From: Micromonospora sp. WMMD980
GTDB taxonomy: Bacteria > Actinomycetota > Actinomycetes > Mycobacteriales > Micromonosporaceae
Reading direction: 5' to 3'
Assembly: GCF_029626035.1 (NCBI RefSeq)
Contig: NZ_JARUBE010000003.1
Span: forward strand, 1,736,001 to 1,800,000
Length of the DNA: 64,000 nucleotides
Shown: piece after piece, positions 54,008 through 62,668 of the stretch
Layout: each line of letters opens with the position of its first letter
Numbering within the stretch: the first letter of the stretch is position 1
The notes under the pieces: model-generated
Told to the model about the DNA's origin: nothing
Seen by the model: the letters and a program-made list of their open reading frames with translations, nothing else
Databases searched by the model: none
Position numbers and translations under genes: made by a program

Positions 54008-55462
54008 ATGGATGTTCTCGGCTACCTGCGCCTGGTCCGACGCCACTGGTGGATCGTGCTGATCACGGTGATGCTCGCCGTCGGCGCCGCCGCCCTGGTG
54101 ACGGTCCGGACGCCGCCCCGGTACCAGGCCACGGTGACCTTCTTCGTCACCACGCCGAGCCAGGGGGTCACCGACGCCTACCAGGGCAGCCTCTTCCTCC
54201 AGCAGCGGGTGAAGTCGTACGGCGACCTGCTCACCAGCGACCGGCTGGCGCAGAGCGTGGTCGCCGACGCGCCGCTCGGCCTCACCGCGGACCAGGTGCG
54301 CAGCCGGATCACCACGTCCGCCACCATCGGCACGGTGCTGCTCAAGGCCACCCTCACCGACACCGACCAGACCCGGGCGCTGAAGACCACCGAGGCGCTC
54401 GCCACCAAGTTCACCGAACTGGTCCGGAAGGTCGAGACCCCGGCGGACGGCAAGGCCCCGCCGATCAAGATCGAGGTGGTGAGCGGCCCGCGGGTGACGT
54501 CCAGCCCGGTCTCTCCGCAGCCGGTCCGCAACCTGATCCTGGGCGGGCTGCTCGGCCTGCTGGCCGGCGTCGGCCTGGCCGTGCTGCGCGGCCTGGCCGA
54601 CGTGCGGATGCGCGACGCCACCGCGCTCCAACGGGTGACCGGCAGCCCGCTGCTGGGGGAGATCCCGTTCGAGTCCGGGGCGCGGACGGCCCCGCTGATC
54701 GTCGGCGACGCGGCCACCTCGGCGCGCGCCGAGGCGGTCCGCAAGCTGCGCACCAACCTGCGTTTCGTGGACGTGCACGAGCCGGCCCGGGTCATCGCGG
54801 TCACCAGCGCCCTGCAGGGCGAGGGGAAGACCACCATGGCCTGCAACACCGCGATCGCGCTGGCCGAGGCGGGCTGGCGGGTGCTGCTCATCGACGCCGA
54901 CCTGCGCCGCCCGAAGGTGGCCGACTACCTCGGCCTCGACGGCGGGGTCGGGCTCACCGACGTGCTCGTCGGCGACGTCCAGGTCGGCGACGTGGTGCAG
55001 CGCTGGGGCGAGAAGTCGCTGCTGGTGCTGCCCAGTGGCGCCGCCCCGCCGAACCCGAGCGAGCTGCTCGGGTCCAAGGCGATGTCGGACCTGCTGGTGG
55101 CGCTGCGCGAGTCGGCGGACATCGTGGTCATCGACACCGCGCCGCTGCTGGCGGTCACCGACGGCGTCGTGGTGGCCGTGCAGGCCGACGGCGCGCTCCT
55201 GATCACCCAGCAGGGGCGGACCTCACGCGGTCAGGTGGCGGCGGCGGCGCGGTCGCTCAGCTCGGTGTCGGTGCGCCTGCTCGGCTGCGTGCTCAACATG
55301 GCCAAGGTGGGCAAGACGGACGCCTACCAGTACGAGACGTACAAGGTGGTCGTGCCGCCCGCCCCGGCCGCGGTCCCCGCCGACCGGGCCGAGACGGCCC
55401 GCCGGGGCGCGCAGTCGGCCGAGGAGAACCGGACGCAGGAACTCACCCGGCTGTCGCGATGA
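54008..55462 (+). CDS. polysaccharide co-polymerase/BY-type tyrosine kinase (Wzz-Wzc-like)
   Basis: 484 aa, ATG after GAGGGAGA. The N-terminal Wzz domain (YLRLVRRHWWIVLITVMLAV as first helix, second helix LILGGLLGLLAGVGLAVLRG near 180) is followed by the kinase with Walker A SALQGEGKTTMA, Walker A' VLLIDADLRRP and Walker B IVVIDTAPLL. The tail carries DAYQYETYK, a short Tyr cluster that may be autophosphorylated. It controls export and length of surface polysaccharide. Its 3' end overlaps a convergent phosphatase gene by 20 bp. Confidence 0.94.
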   Translation: MDVLGYLRLVRRHWWIVLITVMLAVGAAALVTVRTPPRYQATVTFFVTTPSQGVTDAYQGSLFLQQRVKSYGDLLTSDRLAQSVVADAPLGLTADQVRSRITTSATIGTVLLKATLTDTDQTRALKTTEALATKFTELVRKVETPADGKAPPIKIEVVSGPRVTSSPVSPQPVRNLILGGLLGLLAGVGLAVLRGLADVRMRDATALQRVTGSPLLGEIPFESGARTAPLIVGDAATSARAEAVRKLRTNLRFVDVHEPARVIAVTSALQGEGKTTMACNTAIALAEAGWRVLLIDADLRRPKVADYLGLDGGVGLTDVLVGDVQVGDVVQRWGEKSLLVLPSGAAPPNPSELLGSKAMSDLLVALRESADIVVIDTAPLLAVTDGVVVAVQADGALLITQQGRTSRGQVAAAARSLSSVSVRLLGCVLNMAKVGKTDAYQYETYKVVVPPAPAAVPADRAETARRGAQSAEENRTQELTRLSR

Positions 55463-55994
55463 GTGCGCACAACGGCCGGATCGACCGTTCGATCTCCTCC
55501 GCGCAGCGACGGAAGTCGGCCGGGGAGCCACCGATCGGATCCCACAGGTCGTCGGCGCCGGGGGCGGCGGGTTGCAGCCGCCCCCGGGCGCGGACGGCCG
55601 CGGCCACCGCCGCCCGCACCGGGCTGTCCCCGGTCGCGCCGGCCGGCGCCGCCGCGGCGAACCGGGCGAACTGGTGCAGCGTGAACGTGCGCCCCAGCGC
55701 CGCGGGCGCCAGCGCGGCGCAGGCGGAGCGCTGCCGCCGGGTGGCGGTCAGCACCAGGTCGGCCGCGGTCAGGTGCTCCGCGCGCAGCCGGCGGGTGCGG
55801 AAGGCGGTGACGTCCGCGCCCGCCACGCCCGCCACCTCGATGGCGTACGGGTGCATGGCCGCGCCGTCGACCGCGTCGGTGCCGGCGCTGGTCGCGGTCA
55901 CCGGCAGGTCGGCGAGCAGCCGGCGGGCGATGAACTCGGCCATCGGCGACCGGCACATGTTGGCCTGGCAGACGAAGAGCACCTCGTCGAGCAT
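55443..55994 (-). CDS. low-molecular-weight protein tyrosine phosphatase
   Basis: 183 aa from ATG 55994, 5 nt after GAGGGG; only this 3' portion of a very long open frame is coding. The signature VCQANMCRSPMAEF gives C-x5-R-S at the P-loop, and the late DDLWDPIG supplies the general-acid Asp of the DP motif. Such enzymes (Wzb type) dephosphorylate BY-kinases. Its position convergent with, and overlapping, the kinase gene makes that kinase the likely partner. Confidence 0.93.
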   Translation of the reverse strand: MLDEVLFVCQANMCRSPMAEFIARRLLADLPVTATSAGTDAVDGAAMHPYAIEVAGVAGADVTAFRTRRLRAEHLTAADLVLTATRRQRSACAALAPAALGRTFTLHQFARFAAAAPAGATGDSPVRAAVAAAVRARGRLQPAAPGADDLWDPIGGSPADFRRCAEEIERSIRPLCALIATAG

Positions 55995-56138
55995 CCGCAC
56001 CCCTCTGGTCGGCGCGGTGACACCGCGCGGCGCCGCGCCGGCGGGGGTCCGCCGGCCGCGGGTGGTCGCTGAGGGGATGCCGGCATCGTACGCGGCACCG
56101 GCGCCGATGGCCCGGCCGGCCGCGCCGGGAGCGTCACC

Positions 56139-57338
56139 GTGAGAATCGGCATCCTGTCGTACCACTTCCCGCCGGAGCCGGCGTTCGTCCCGGGCAGCCT
56201 GGCCGAGGAACTGGCCGCGCGCGGACACGAGGTGCGCGTGCTCACCGGCTTTCCGGACTACCCCGGCGGGCAGGTCCATCCCGGCTGGCGGCAGCGGTGG
56301 CGGCACCAGACGCACAGCGAGCGGTTGACCGTGCGCCGGGTGCCCCGGTACGCCGGCGGTGACACCTCGGCCCGGGCCCGGGCCGCCGCCTGGCTCTCCT
56401 TCGCCGGCAGCGCCGCGCTTGTCGGCCGCCGCTACTTCCGCGACGTCGACGCGCTCTACGTCTTTCAACTCCCCGCCGTGACGGCCGCCGCCACCGGCCT
56501 GCTGCGCCTGCTCGGTCGGGTGCCGACGGTGCTGCACGTGCAGGACCTCTGGTCGGACGAGTCGACCCGGCCGGGGGAACCGCGCCGGTCGGACGCCGGC
56601 CTGCGGCGGTTGTACCGGGAGGCGGGCGCGGTGGTGGTCGGCGCGCCGTCCATGCGCGATCTGGTGCTGGCCGGCGGGGCGGCGCCGGACCGGGTCCGCA
56701 CGGTGCTCGCCTGGACCGACGAGCACCTGTTCCGGCCGGCCGAAGCCGGTCCGGCGGCCCGCCGGCTGGTCCGTCGGGGCGACCGCTGCGTGGTGATGCA
56801 CGCCGGCACGATCGGCGTCCGACAGGGTCTGGAGACCGCGGTCCGGGCGGCGGCCGCGCTGGGCGACCGGATGGACCTGGTCCTGGTCGGCTCGGGCAGC
56901 GAGGAGGTGCGGGTCCGTGGGTTGGCCGCCGAGTTGGGCGCGGACAACGTCCGCTTCGTCGAGCGGCGCTCGCCGGCGGACATGCCGCAGTTGTACGCGG
57001 CCGCCGACTACCAACTCGTCGTGCAGCGCGACCTGCCGGAGCTGCGGGCTGTCGTGCCCGACAAGGTGCCGGCCGCGCTCTCCTGCGCCGCGCCGTTGGT
57101 CGCCTCGGCCGGCGGTGACACCGCGGAGCTGGTGGAGCGGGCCCGGGCCGGACTGTCCTGCCCGCCGGAGGACTGGGCCGCGCTGGCCGACCGGTTCTGG
57201 CTGGCGGCGGCGATCCCCCCGGAGGCCCGGGTCGAGATGGGACGCCGGGGTCGGGACGCCTACCTGGGGCAGATGTCGCTGCGGGCCGGCGTCGACCGGA
57301 TCGAGGACACGCTCCGCCAGGTGACACCGGCCGGATGA
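56139..57338 (+). CDS. GT4-family glycosyltransferase (WbuB-like)
   Basis: 399 aa, GTG 7 nt after GGGAG. The N-terminal Rossmann domain begins MRIGILSYHFPPEPAFVPG with LAEELAARGHEVRVLTGFPDYPGG; a middle segment has VLHVQDLWSDES. The C-terminal domain has VVMHAGTIGVRQGLETAV, DLVLVGSGSE, the donor-binding region VPDKVPAALSCAAPLVASAGGDTAELV. It resembles WbuB/WcaI-like enzymes that add an amino or deoxy sugar to a lipid-linked glycan. It is divergent from the phosphatase gene. Confidence 0.92.
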   Translation: MRIGILSYHFPPEPAFVPGSLAEELAARGHEVRVLTGFPDYPGGQVHPGWRQRWRHQTHSERLTVRRVPRYAGGDTSARARAAAWLSFAGSAALVGRRYFRDVDALYVFQLPAVTAAATGLLRLLGRVPTVLHVQDLWSDESTRPGEPRRSDAGLRRLYREAGAVVVGAPSMRDLVLAGGAAPDRVRTVLAWTDEHLFRPAEAGPAARRLVRRGDRCVVMHAGTIGVRQGLETAVRAAAALGDRMDLVLVGSGSEEVRVRGLAAELGADNVRFVERRSPADMPQLYAAADYQLVVQRDLPELRAVVPDKVPAALSCAAPLVASAGGDTAELVERARAGLSCPPEDWAALADRFWLAAAIPPEARVEMGRRGRDAYLGQMSLRAGVDRIEDTLRQVTPAG

Positions 57339-57456
57339 GATCCGCCGCAGATGCCTGCCGGGCGCTATCGACCCGGAAACGCTGGTATCCGAAAAGCGCG
57401 CTGTGATTTGTGCTAGAAAGATGTTGTCTGTCCGATTAACGCAGAGGGAGAGCGGT

Positions 57457-59241
57457 GTGACGGAACGCGATGCTTCGCATCGCCGGCGCCGGCGCTCACG
57501 GCGACTCGGCCGGCGGCGGGTGCGGCGGATCCTGCTGGTCGGGCTGGTGGTCGTCTCGGTGCTGCTGACCGCCGGTGGCTGGGTCACGTTCCGGGGCTGG
57601 CAGGCCCGGTCGCACCTGGTGAACGCCGCCGGGCTCGCCAAGGAACTCAGTGTGCGGGTGCTGGACGGGGACGTGGCGCGAGCCCAGCGGACCCTCTCCG
57701 CGTTGCAGGAACAGGCCGCCGCGGCCCGCGGCGCGACCGGGGACCCGGTCTGGTGGCTCGGCCAGCGAACCCCGTACGCGGGCGACGACCTGACCGTGGT
57801 CCGCCAGATCTCGGTGGCGGTGGACGACCTCGCCCGGCTCGCGTTCCCCACTCTGCTCCGGGTCGACCTGGCCTCGCTGGTGCCGAAGCAGGGGCGGCTC
57901 GACGTGAACCGCCTGCGCGAGGTCTCGGCGGAGGTGTCCCGCGCCGACCAGGCGGTCCGGCGCAGCTCGGAGCGTCTGCGGGCGGTCCCCGTCGGCGGCC
58001 TGGTCGCGCAGGTGCGGAACGCGGTCACGGCGCTGCGGACGGAACTCGACCAGTTGGGCGATCTCACCTCGGCGGCGGACCGCGGCGCGCGCCTGCTGCC
58101 GCCGCTGCTCGGCGCCGACGGTCCGCGCAGCTTCCTGCTCGTCTCGCAGAACCCGGCCGAGTTGCGCGCCACCGGCGGCATGTTCGGCGCGTACGCGGTG
58201 CTGCGCGCGGACGACGGCCGGATCCGGCTGGCCGGCCAGGGCGCCGCCAGTCAGTTGTCGCTCGTCGATCCGCCGCTCAAGGTCGCCCCCGAGGTGCGCC
58301 GGCTCTGGTCCGACCTGCCGGGGATGTACCCCGCGGACGTCAACCTCAGCCCGGACTTCCCGACGGCCGCCGCGCTCTACCGGGAGATGGTGCGCCGGCG
58401 CACCGGGACCACGGTGGACGGCGTCCTGGCGGTGGACCCGGTGGTGCTGTCGTACCTGCTCGGCGTGATCGGGCCGGTCAGCGTGCCGGACGGTCCCGCG
58501 CTGGTCGGCGGCACCGTGGTGCGGACCCTGCTCAGCGACTCGTACCGGGACCGGGATCCGGAGGCGCAGGACACGTTCTTCGCCCGGGCCGTCACCGGGG
58601 TGTTCGACGCGATGTTCACCAAAACGGTGGATGCAAGGGCGCTTTTGACCGTTATAAGGCGCTCGATCCAGGAACGTCGACTATTGTTCTGGAGTGTCCG
58701 ATCTGAGGAGCAGCGCGCGGTGGTCGGCACCCGGCTGGCCGGGCAGCTCCCGGAGCAGGACACCGTGCCGACGGTCGGCGTGTTCCTCAACGACGGCAGC
58801 GGCGCGAAGCTCGGCTACTACCTCAGGTTCTCGGCCAACCTGACGGTCGGCGCGTGCCAGCCGGACGGACGCCGGGAACTGCGACTGCGGGTCACGGTGC
58901 ACTCCACCGCCCCGCGGTCGGGCCTCACCGAGTCGGTCACGGGCCTCGCCCTGTCCGGCGACAAGTACACCGCGCGGACCTTCGTCTCGGTGCACACGCC
59001 GAGCGGGGGCGCCGTCCTCAGCGGCCGGCTGGACGGGCGGGCCACCGCGATGGGCGGCGGGACCGACGGCCGCCGCCAGGTGGCGGTGGCGAACGTGGAG
59101 GTCGGGCCGGGACAGACCCGGACGCTCGACGTCACGCTGCTCACCGGCCAGAACGGCGCGGGCACGGCCGACCTGGTGCTCACGCCCACCGTCACCCCGT
59201 GGACCACCCAGATAGTCACCGCACCCAGATGTGAACAGTAG
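57457..59241 (+). CDS. DUF4012 membrane-anchored protein
   Basis: 594 aa from GTG 57457, 6 nt after AGAGGGAG; upstream starts at 57403 and 57418 lack a site. An Arg-rich cytoplasmic N-terminus (SHRRRRRSRRLGRRR) precedes one membrane helix (ILLVGLVVVSVLLTAGGWV). A helical outer region follows (about 60-220), then the DUF4012 core with FLLVSQNPAELRATGGMFG, LSPDFPTAAALYREM and VDGVLAVDPVVLSYLLG, and a beta-rich end. Codons in 58621-58700 are strikingly AT-rich. Function is unknown; the context suggests surface glycan assembly. Confidence 0.9.
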   Translation: MTERDASHRRRRRSRRLGRRRVRRILLVGLVVVSVLLTAGGWVTFRGWQARSHLVNAAGLAKELSVRVLDGDVARAQRTLSALQEQAAAARGATGDPVWWLGQRTPYAGDDLTVVRQISVAVDDLARLAFPTLLRVDLASLVPKQGRLDVNRLREVSAEVSRADQAVRRSSERLRAVPVGGLVAQVRNAVTALRTELDQLGDLTSAADRGARLLPPLLGADGPRSFLLVSQNPAELRATGGMFGAYAVLRADDGRIRLAGQGAASQLSLVDPPLKVAPEVRRLWSDLPGMYPADVNLSPDFPTAAALYREMVRRRTGTTVDGVLAVDPVVLSYLLGVIGPVSVPDGPALVGGTVVRTLLSDSYRDRDPEAQDTFFARAVTGVFDAMFTKTVDARALLTVIRRSIQERRLLFWSVRSEEQRAVVGTRLAGQLPEQDTVPTVGVFLNDGSGAKLGYYLRFSANLTVGACQPDGRRELRLRVTVHSTAPRSGLTESVTGLALSGDKYTARTFVSVHTPSGGAVLSGRLDGRATAMGGGTDGRRQVAVANVEVGPGQTRTLDVTLLTGQNGAGTADLVLTPTVTPWTTQIVTAPRCEQ

Positions 59242-59254
59242 GAGGGAATCCATC

Positions 59255-59884
59255 ATGCGGCTATCCCGCATCATCATGGCGCTCACGGTGGGCCTGGCCG
59301 TCGCGGCCGCGCCGACCGCGGCCGGCGCGGCGCAGCCGCAGCCCCCGTACGTGCCGCCGGGACCGGCGTTGACGCTCGTCGACCCGACCATCACTCTCGG
59401 CGAGACCTTTATCCTGCGGGGCACCGGCTTCGGTCCGAACGAGACGGTGGCGATCGACGTCAGCATCTCCGGGCTCCCGGCGGCCGCCCCGGCCGAGGGG
59501 ACCGCGCGACGCAGCGACGGCAGCACGGTGGCGATGGCGCCGGTGGCGTACACGCCGAACCGGGCCGCGCCGCAGCCTGCGCCGACGCACTTCACCGTCC
59601 AGGCGGACGGGGACGGCAACTTCACCGTCCCCTACCGCCCGACCCGCACCGGTCGCTACACGTTCACGGCCACCGGCCAGACGACGGGCCGGACCGCCAG
59701 CACGACCGGCACCGTGCTCCCGGTGCGGCCGACCTACCCGCCGCGCCCGCCGCACCACGGCGGGCACCTGCCCGTCACGGGTGGCAGCATCGGCACGCCC
59801 CTGAAGCTCGGTGGCGGCCTGGCCGGCGCCGGCGCGGTGCTGCTGCTGGCCTCCCTGGCCTGGCGCCGCCGTCGCCTCGGCTGA
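59255..59884 (+). CDS. LPXTG-anchored surface protein
   Basis: 209 aa, ATG 7 nt after AGGAGGGA. A signal peptide (RIIMALTVGLAVAAAPTAAG) leads into an Ig/filamin-like domain (VDPTITLGETFILRGTGFGPNETV, FTVQADGDGNFTVPYRPTRTGRYTF). Then come a Pro-rich spacer and a sortase signal LPVTGG followed by a hydrophobic helix and RRRRLG. It would be covalently attached to peptidoglycan. It follows the DUF4012 gene by 13 nt and is probably co-transcribed, linking both to the cell surface. Confidence 0.92.
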   Translation: MRLSRIIMALTVGLAVAAAPTAAGAAQPQPPYVPPGPALTLVDPTITLGETFILRGTGFGPNETVAIDVSISGLPAAAPAEGTARRSDGSTVAMAPVAYTPNRAAPQPAPTHFTVQADGDGNFTVPYRPTRTGRYTFTATGQTTGRTASTTGTVLPVRPTYPPRPPHHGGHLPVTGGSIGTPLKLGGGLAGAGAVLLLASLAWRRRRLG

Positions 59885-59920
59885 CCCGAGGCGAGCCGGG
59901 GCGGACCCGGCACGACGTGA

Positions 59921-59949
59921 GTGCCCGCCGGACCTCGTCCGGCGGGCAC
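59921..59949. terminator. hairpin after the LPXTG gene
   Basis: GTGCCCGCCGGAC pairs perfectly with GTCCGGCGGGCAC around CTC (13-bp stem). It closes the surface-polysaccharide transcript. Confidence 0.83.
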
Positions 59950-59970
59950 CCGCGTGTCCCCGGCGCACCG

Positions 59971-59976
59971 CACAAT
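59971..59976 (+). promoter_or_regulatory. -10 box CACAAT, leaderless start of the phosphatase gene
   Basis: CACAAT, then GACGGA, then ATG 59983, right after the preceding terminator. Confidence 0.45.
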
Positions 59977-59982
59977 GACGGA

Positions 59983-60402
59983 ATGGACCCGACCACGCCG
60001 TGGACCGATCCGGCCGGTCTGCTCACGCTGCCCGGCGGCGCCACCGTCCGCGGCCGTCGGGTGGCCGCGCCTGCCTCGCCCGCCGACTTCGCCCTGGTGC
60101 TGGCGCCCGGGCCCGCGCCCGGGTGGCCGGCCCGGCGGATCCGGTGGCCCGACTTCTGGGTCCCGCTGGACCGTGCCGACGCGCTCGACGCGCTGCGCGA
60201 GGCGTGGCGGCGCGCCTACGCGGGCCAGCGGGTCGAGGCGGCCTGCCACGGCGGTGTCGGCCGGACCGGCACCGCGCTCGCCGCCCTGGCCGTGCTCGAC
60301 GGGCTGGCCCCCGACCCGGCGGTGGCCTGGGTCCGGGCGCACTACCACCGGCGCGCGGTGGAGACGCCGTGGCAGCGGTGGTGGTTGCGCGGCGTGCGCT
60401 GA
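59983..60402 (+). CDS. small Cys-based protein phosphatase (DSP/PTP family)
   Basis: 139 aa. The P-loop CHGGVGRTGTALA gives the C-x5-R-T signature of dual-specificity/tyrosine phosphatases. Upstream, WPDFWVPLDRADALDALREAW has the D-x-PLD arrangement typical of the family's short members. There is no signal peptide. It is a second, unrelated phosphatase near the BY-kinase locus, but a terminator separates it, so its substrate need not be the kinase. The longer frame from 59917 is rejected because the -10 box points to ATG 59983. Confidence 0.87.
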   Translation: MDPTTPWTDPAGLLTLPGGATVRGRRVAAPASPADFALVLAPGPAPGWPARRIRWPDFWVPLDRADALDALREAWRRAYAGQRVEAACHGGVGRTGTALAALAVLDGLAPDPAVAWVRAHYHRRAVETPWQRWWLRGVR

Positions 60403-60492
60403 CGGTGCCCGCGCCGGCCACGGCCCGGAGCCGCCCGGTCGGCGCAGCGTCACCGGCCCGGTGAGCCGCGTCGAGCGGTGCGCCGCGCTCGG

Positions 60493-60498
60493 TATGGT
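60493..60498 (+). promoter_or_regulatory. -10 box TATGGT upstream of the first carboxypeptidase
   Basis: TATGGT is 8 nt from ATG 60507, at the long end of the leaderless spacing seen in this window. Confidence 0.4.
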
Positions 60499-60506
60499 GC
60501 CTCTTC

Positions 60507-61778
60507 ATGAGAGCCCGGGTCCTGGCCGCCGTCACCGCTGTCGCGCTGCTCGTCGCCGGGGCGCCCACCCCGGTCGCCGGCGCGCCGTCGGCCGCCGCGG
60601 CCCCGGGCGCCGCCGTGCCCTGCCCGCGCCTGCCGGCCCCGAAGGTCACTCGACCGCCGCGCCCCGTTCCGCCGCCGTCGGCACCCGAGCAGCTGGTGGT
60701 GGGCGGCGAGGCACTTGCCGCGCCGGGTCTCGTCGCCCCGCCCGGCGCTCCCGCGCCGCCCGCGGTCACCGCCACCACCTGGCTGGTCGCCGACCTGGAC
60801 AGCGGCGCGGTGCTGGGCGCCTGCGGGCCGCACGGGTACGGCACGCCCGCGAGCACCCAGAAGCTGCTGCTGGCCGCCACCATGCTGAACCGCCTCGACC
60901 CGAAGCGGGTGGCCCTCGCCACCCGCGACGACCTGGACATCGAGCCGGGCAGCTCGGCCGTCGGCCTGCTGGTGGGCGGTCGCTACCAGGTCGAGACGCT
61001 CTGGCTCGGGCTGCTGCTGCAGTCGGGCAACGACGCGGCGAACATGCTGGCGCGGCTGGGCGCCGGCAGCGCCCGGGCCGGGGTCGCCGAGATGAACGCC
61101 GAGGCGCGCCGGCTGGGCGCGTTGCAGACCCACGCGGTCACCCCGTCCGGCCTGGACGGGCCGGGCCAGTTCACCAGCGCGTACGATCTGGCGCTGATCG
61201 CCCGGGCGTGCTTCGTCGACCCCCGCTTCGCCCGCTACGCGCGCACCGAACGGGCCCAGATCCCGGCGCAGCCCGCCCTGAAGAAGGGCGGGTTCCAGAT
61301 CCAGAACGAGAACCAGTTGATCTACCGCTACCCCGGGGCGCTGGGCGGCAAGACCGGCTTCACCGAGCTGGCCCGGCACAGCTACGTCGGCGCCGCCCAG
61401 CGCGGCGGTCGCCGGCTGGTGGTCACGCTGCTCGGCGCCGAGGCCCGGCCGGTACGCGGCTGGCAGCAGGGCGCGCAGCTGCTCGACTGGGGCTTCGCGC
61501 TGCCCCGGGACGCCTCGGTCGGCAAGCTCGTCGAACCGGGCGAGCTGGACGCCGCGACCGACGAGCCGGCGCGCGAGTCGCCCGAGGCCGCCGCGCCCGG
61601 CCGCCCCGAGCCGACGCCGTGGCGGGGCCCGGCGGGCACCGCGCTGCGCCGGATGGCCGACGGGGACTGGCAGGTGATCGTGCCCGCCGCCGTACTCCTC
61701 GCGCTCACCGTCGGCGGGGTCGCGGCGGTGCTCGCCGCGCGGAGCCGGACCCGCCGCCGCGGTCGCCGCCGCGCCTGA
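60507..61778 (+). CDS. D-alanyl-D-alanine carboxypeptidase (S11, PBP5-like), copy 1
   Basis: 423 aa. A signal peptide (VLAAVTAVALLVAGAPTPVAG) and Pro-rich linker precede the S11 domain with the SxxK motif in PASTQKLLLAATM, SxN in LLQSGNDAANML and KTG in LGGKTGFTELARH. A C-terminal membrane helix (VIVPAAVLLALTVGGVAAVLAA) and an Arg-rich end anchor it. It trims the terminal D-Ala of peptidoglycan stem peptides. A close paralogue lies 890 nt downstream (62669), with a deacetylase gene between them. Confidence 0.95.
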   Translation: MRARVLAAVTAVALLVAGAPTPVAGAPSAAAAPGAAVPCPRLPAPKVTRPPRPVPPPSAPEQLVVGGEALAAPGLVAPPGAPAPPAVTATTWLVADLDSGAVLGACGPHGYGTPASTQKLLLAATMLNRLDPKRVALATRDDLDIEPGSSAVGLLVGGRYQVETLWLGLLLQSGNDAANMLARLGAGSARAGVAEMNAEARRLGALQTHAVTPSGLDGPGQFTSAYDLALIARACFVDPRFARYARTERAQIPAQPALKKGGFQIQNENQLIYRYPGALGGKTGFTELARHSYVGAAQRGGRRLVVTLLGAEARPVRGWQQGAQLLDWGFALPRDASVGKLVEPGELDAATDEPARESPEAAAPGRPEPTPWRGPAGTALRRMADGDWQVIVPAAVLLALTVGGVAAVLAARSRTRRRGRRRA

Positions 61779-61852
61779 CCACCGCCGGCCGCCCGCGCGC
61801 GTGGGAGCGTGACCGGGCGGCGGGACGGTCGCGTGGACGCCGCCGACCTGGG

Positions 61853-61858
61853 TATGCG
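61853..61858 (+). promoter_or_regulatory. -10-like box TATGCG for the deacetylase ATG 61865
   Basis: TATGCG, then CCGGGC, then ATG 61865. The leaderless spacing marks this ATG as the original start, although its frame ends early at a TGA. Confidence 0.35.
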
Positions 61859-61864
61859 CCGGGC

Positions 61865-62550
61865 ATGGAGCACCCGGGACGGATCGTGGTGGTCTCCGCG
61901 GACATCGGCGCCTGCTGCCCGGCCTGCACGGCCTCGGGGCGCCCGACCGGGTCGCACTGACCTTCGACGACGGCCCCGACCCGGAGTCCACGCCCCAGGT
62001 CCTGGACGTGCTCGCCGCGCACCGGGTACGGGCCACGTTCTTCGTCCTCGGCGCGATGCTGCGCCGGTATCCGGACCTGGGCCGCCGGCTGGTCGGCGCC
62101 GGCCACGAGGTGGCCCTGCACGGCTGGACGCACGACAACCTGCTGCTGCGCGGGCCGGCCGGCACGGTCCGCGACCTGACCCGGGGGTACCACCTGGTCG
62201 TGGACGTGACCGGCCGGCCGCCGCGGTTCCTGCGCCCGCCGTACGGGGTGCTGACCGGCGCGACGCTGCTGGCCGCCCGGCGGCTGCGGCTGCGCCCGGT
62301 GCTGTGGAGCTGCTGGGGGCGGGACTGGACCGCGTCGGCCACCGGGGACGGCGTCCGGCGGCGGGTGCTGGCCGGGCTGCGCGGCGGCGGCACGGTGCTG
62401 CTGCACGACTCCTCGGCCGCCGCCGAGGCGGGTGCCTGGCGGTCCACGCTCGCCGCGCTGCCCGAGCTGATCGCGGAGTGCCGCCGGCGCGGGTGGCAGG
62501 TCGGCCCGCTGGCCGCCCACGGTCTGGCCGCGCGCCGAGGTGGCGGGTAG
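61865..62550 (+). pseudogene. polysaccharide deacetylase (NodB family) with apparent 5' frameshift
   Basis: The catalytic frame contains all NodB motifs: ALTFDDGPDPEST, ATFFVLGAMLRRYP, the zinc ligands in HGWTHDN, RPPYGVL and LLHDSS. That frame has no ATG, GTG or TTG start upstream of FDDGPDP; its first GTG (62008) lies after the essential Asp pair. A well-placed ATG (61865) opens another frame reading MEHPGRIVVVSADIG before stopping inside the first motif. A single indel between about 61895 and 61935 would join the two. It may be a real mutation, a sequencing error, or an unusual start codon. Confidence 0.65.
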
Positions 62551-62655
62551 GCCCGCGGGCCGCGTGCCGAGCGGGGGGTGCGCGACACCGTACCGCGCGG
62601 CACCGGCTCCGGGATACGAATCTCGGAGCCGGCGACCCGTTCGGGTCGGCGTGGC

Positions 62656-62661
62656 TAGCGT
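62656..62661 (+). promoter_or_regulatory. -10 box TAGCGT, leaderless start of the second carboxypeptidase
   Basis: TAGCGT, a 7-nt gap, then ATG 62669. Confidence 0.5.
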
Positions 62662-62668
62662 GCGGGGC

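Noticed and set aside
55995..58181. N-terminal 729 codons of a 912-codon minus-strand frame
   Set aside because: Only the last 183 codons (phosphatase) have motifs and a ribosome-binding site; the rest is antisense to the glycosyltransferase and DUF4012 genes.
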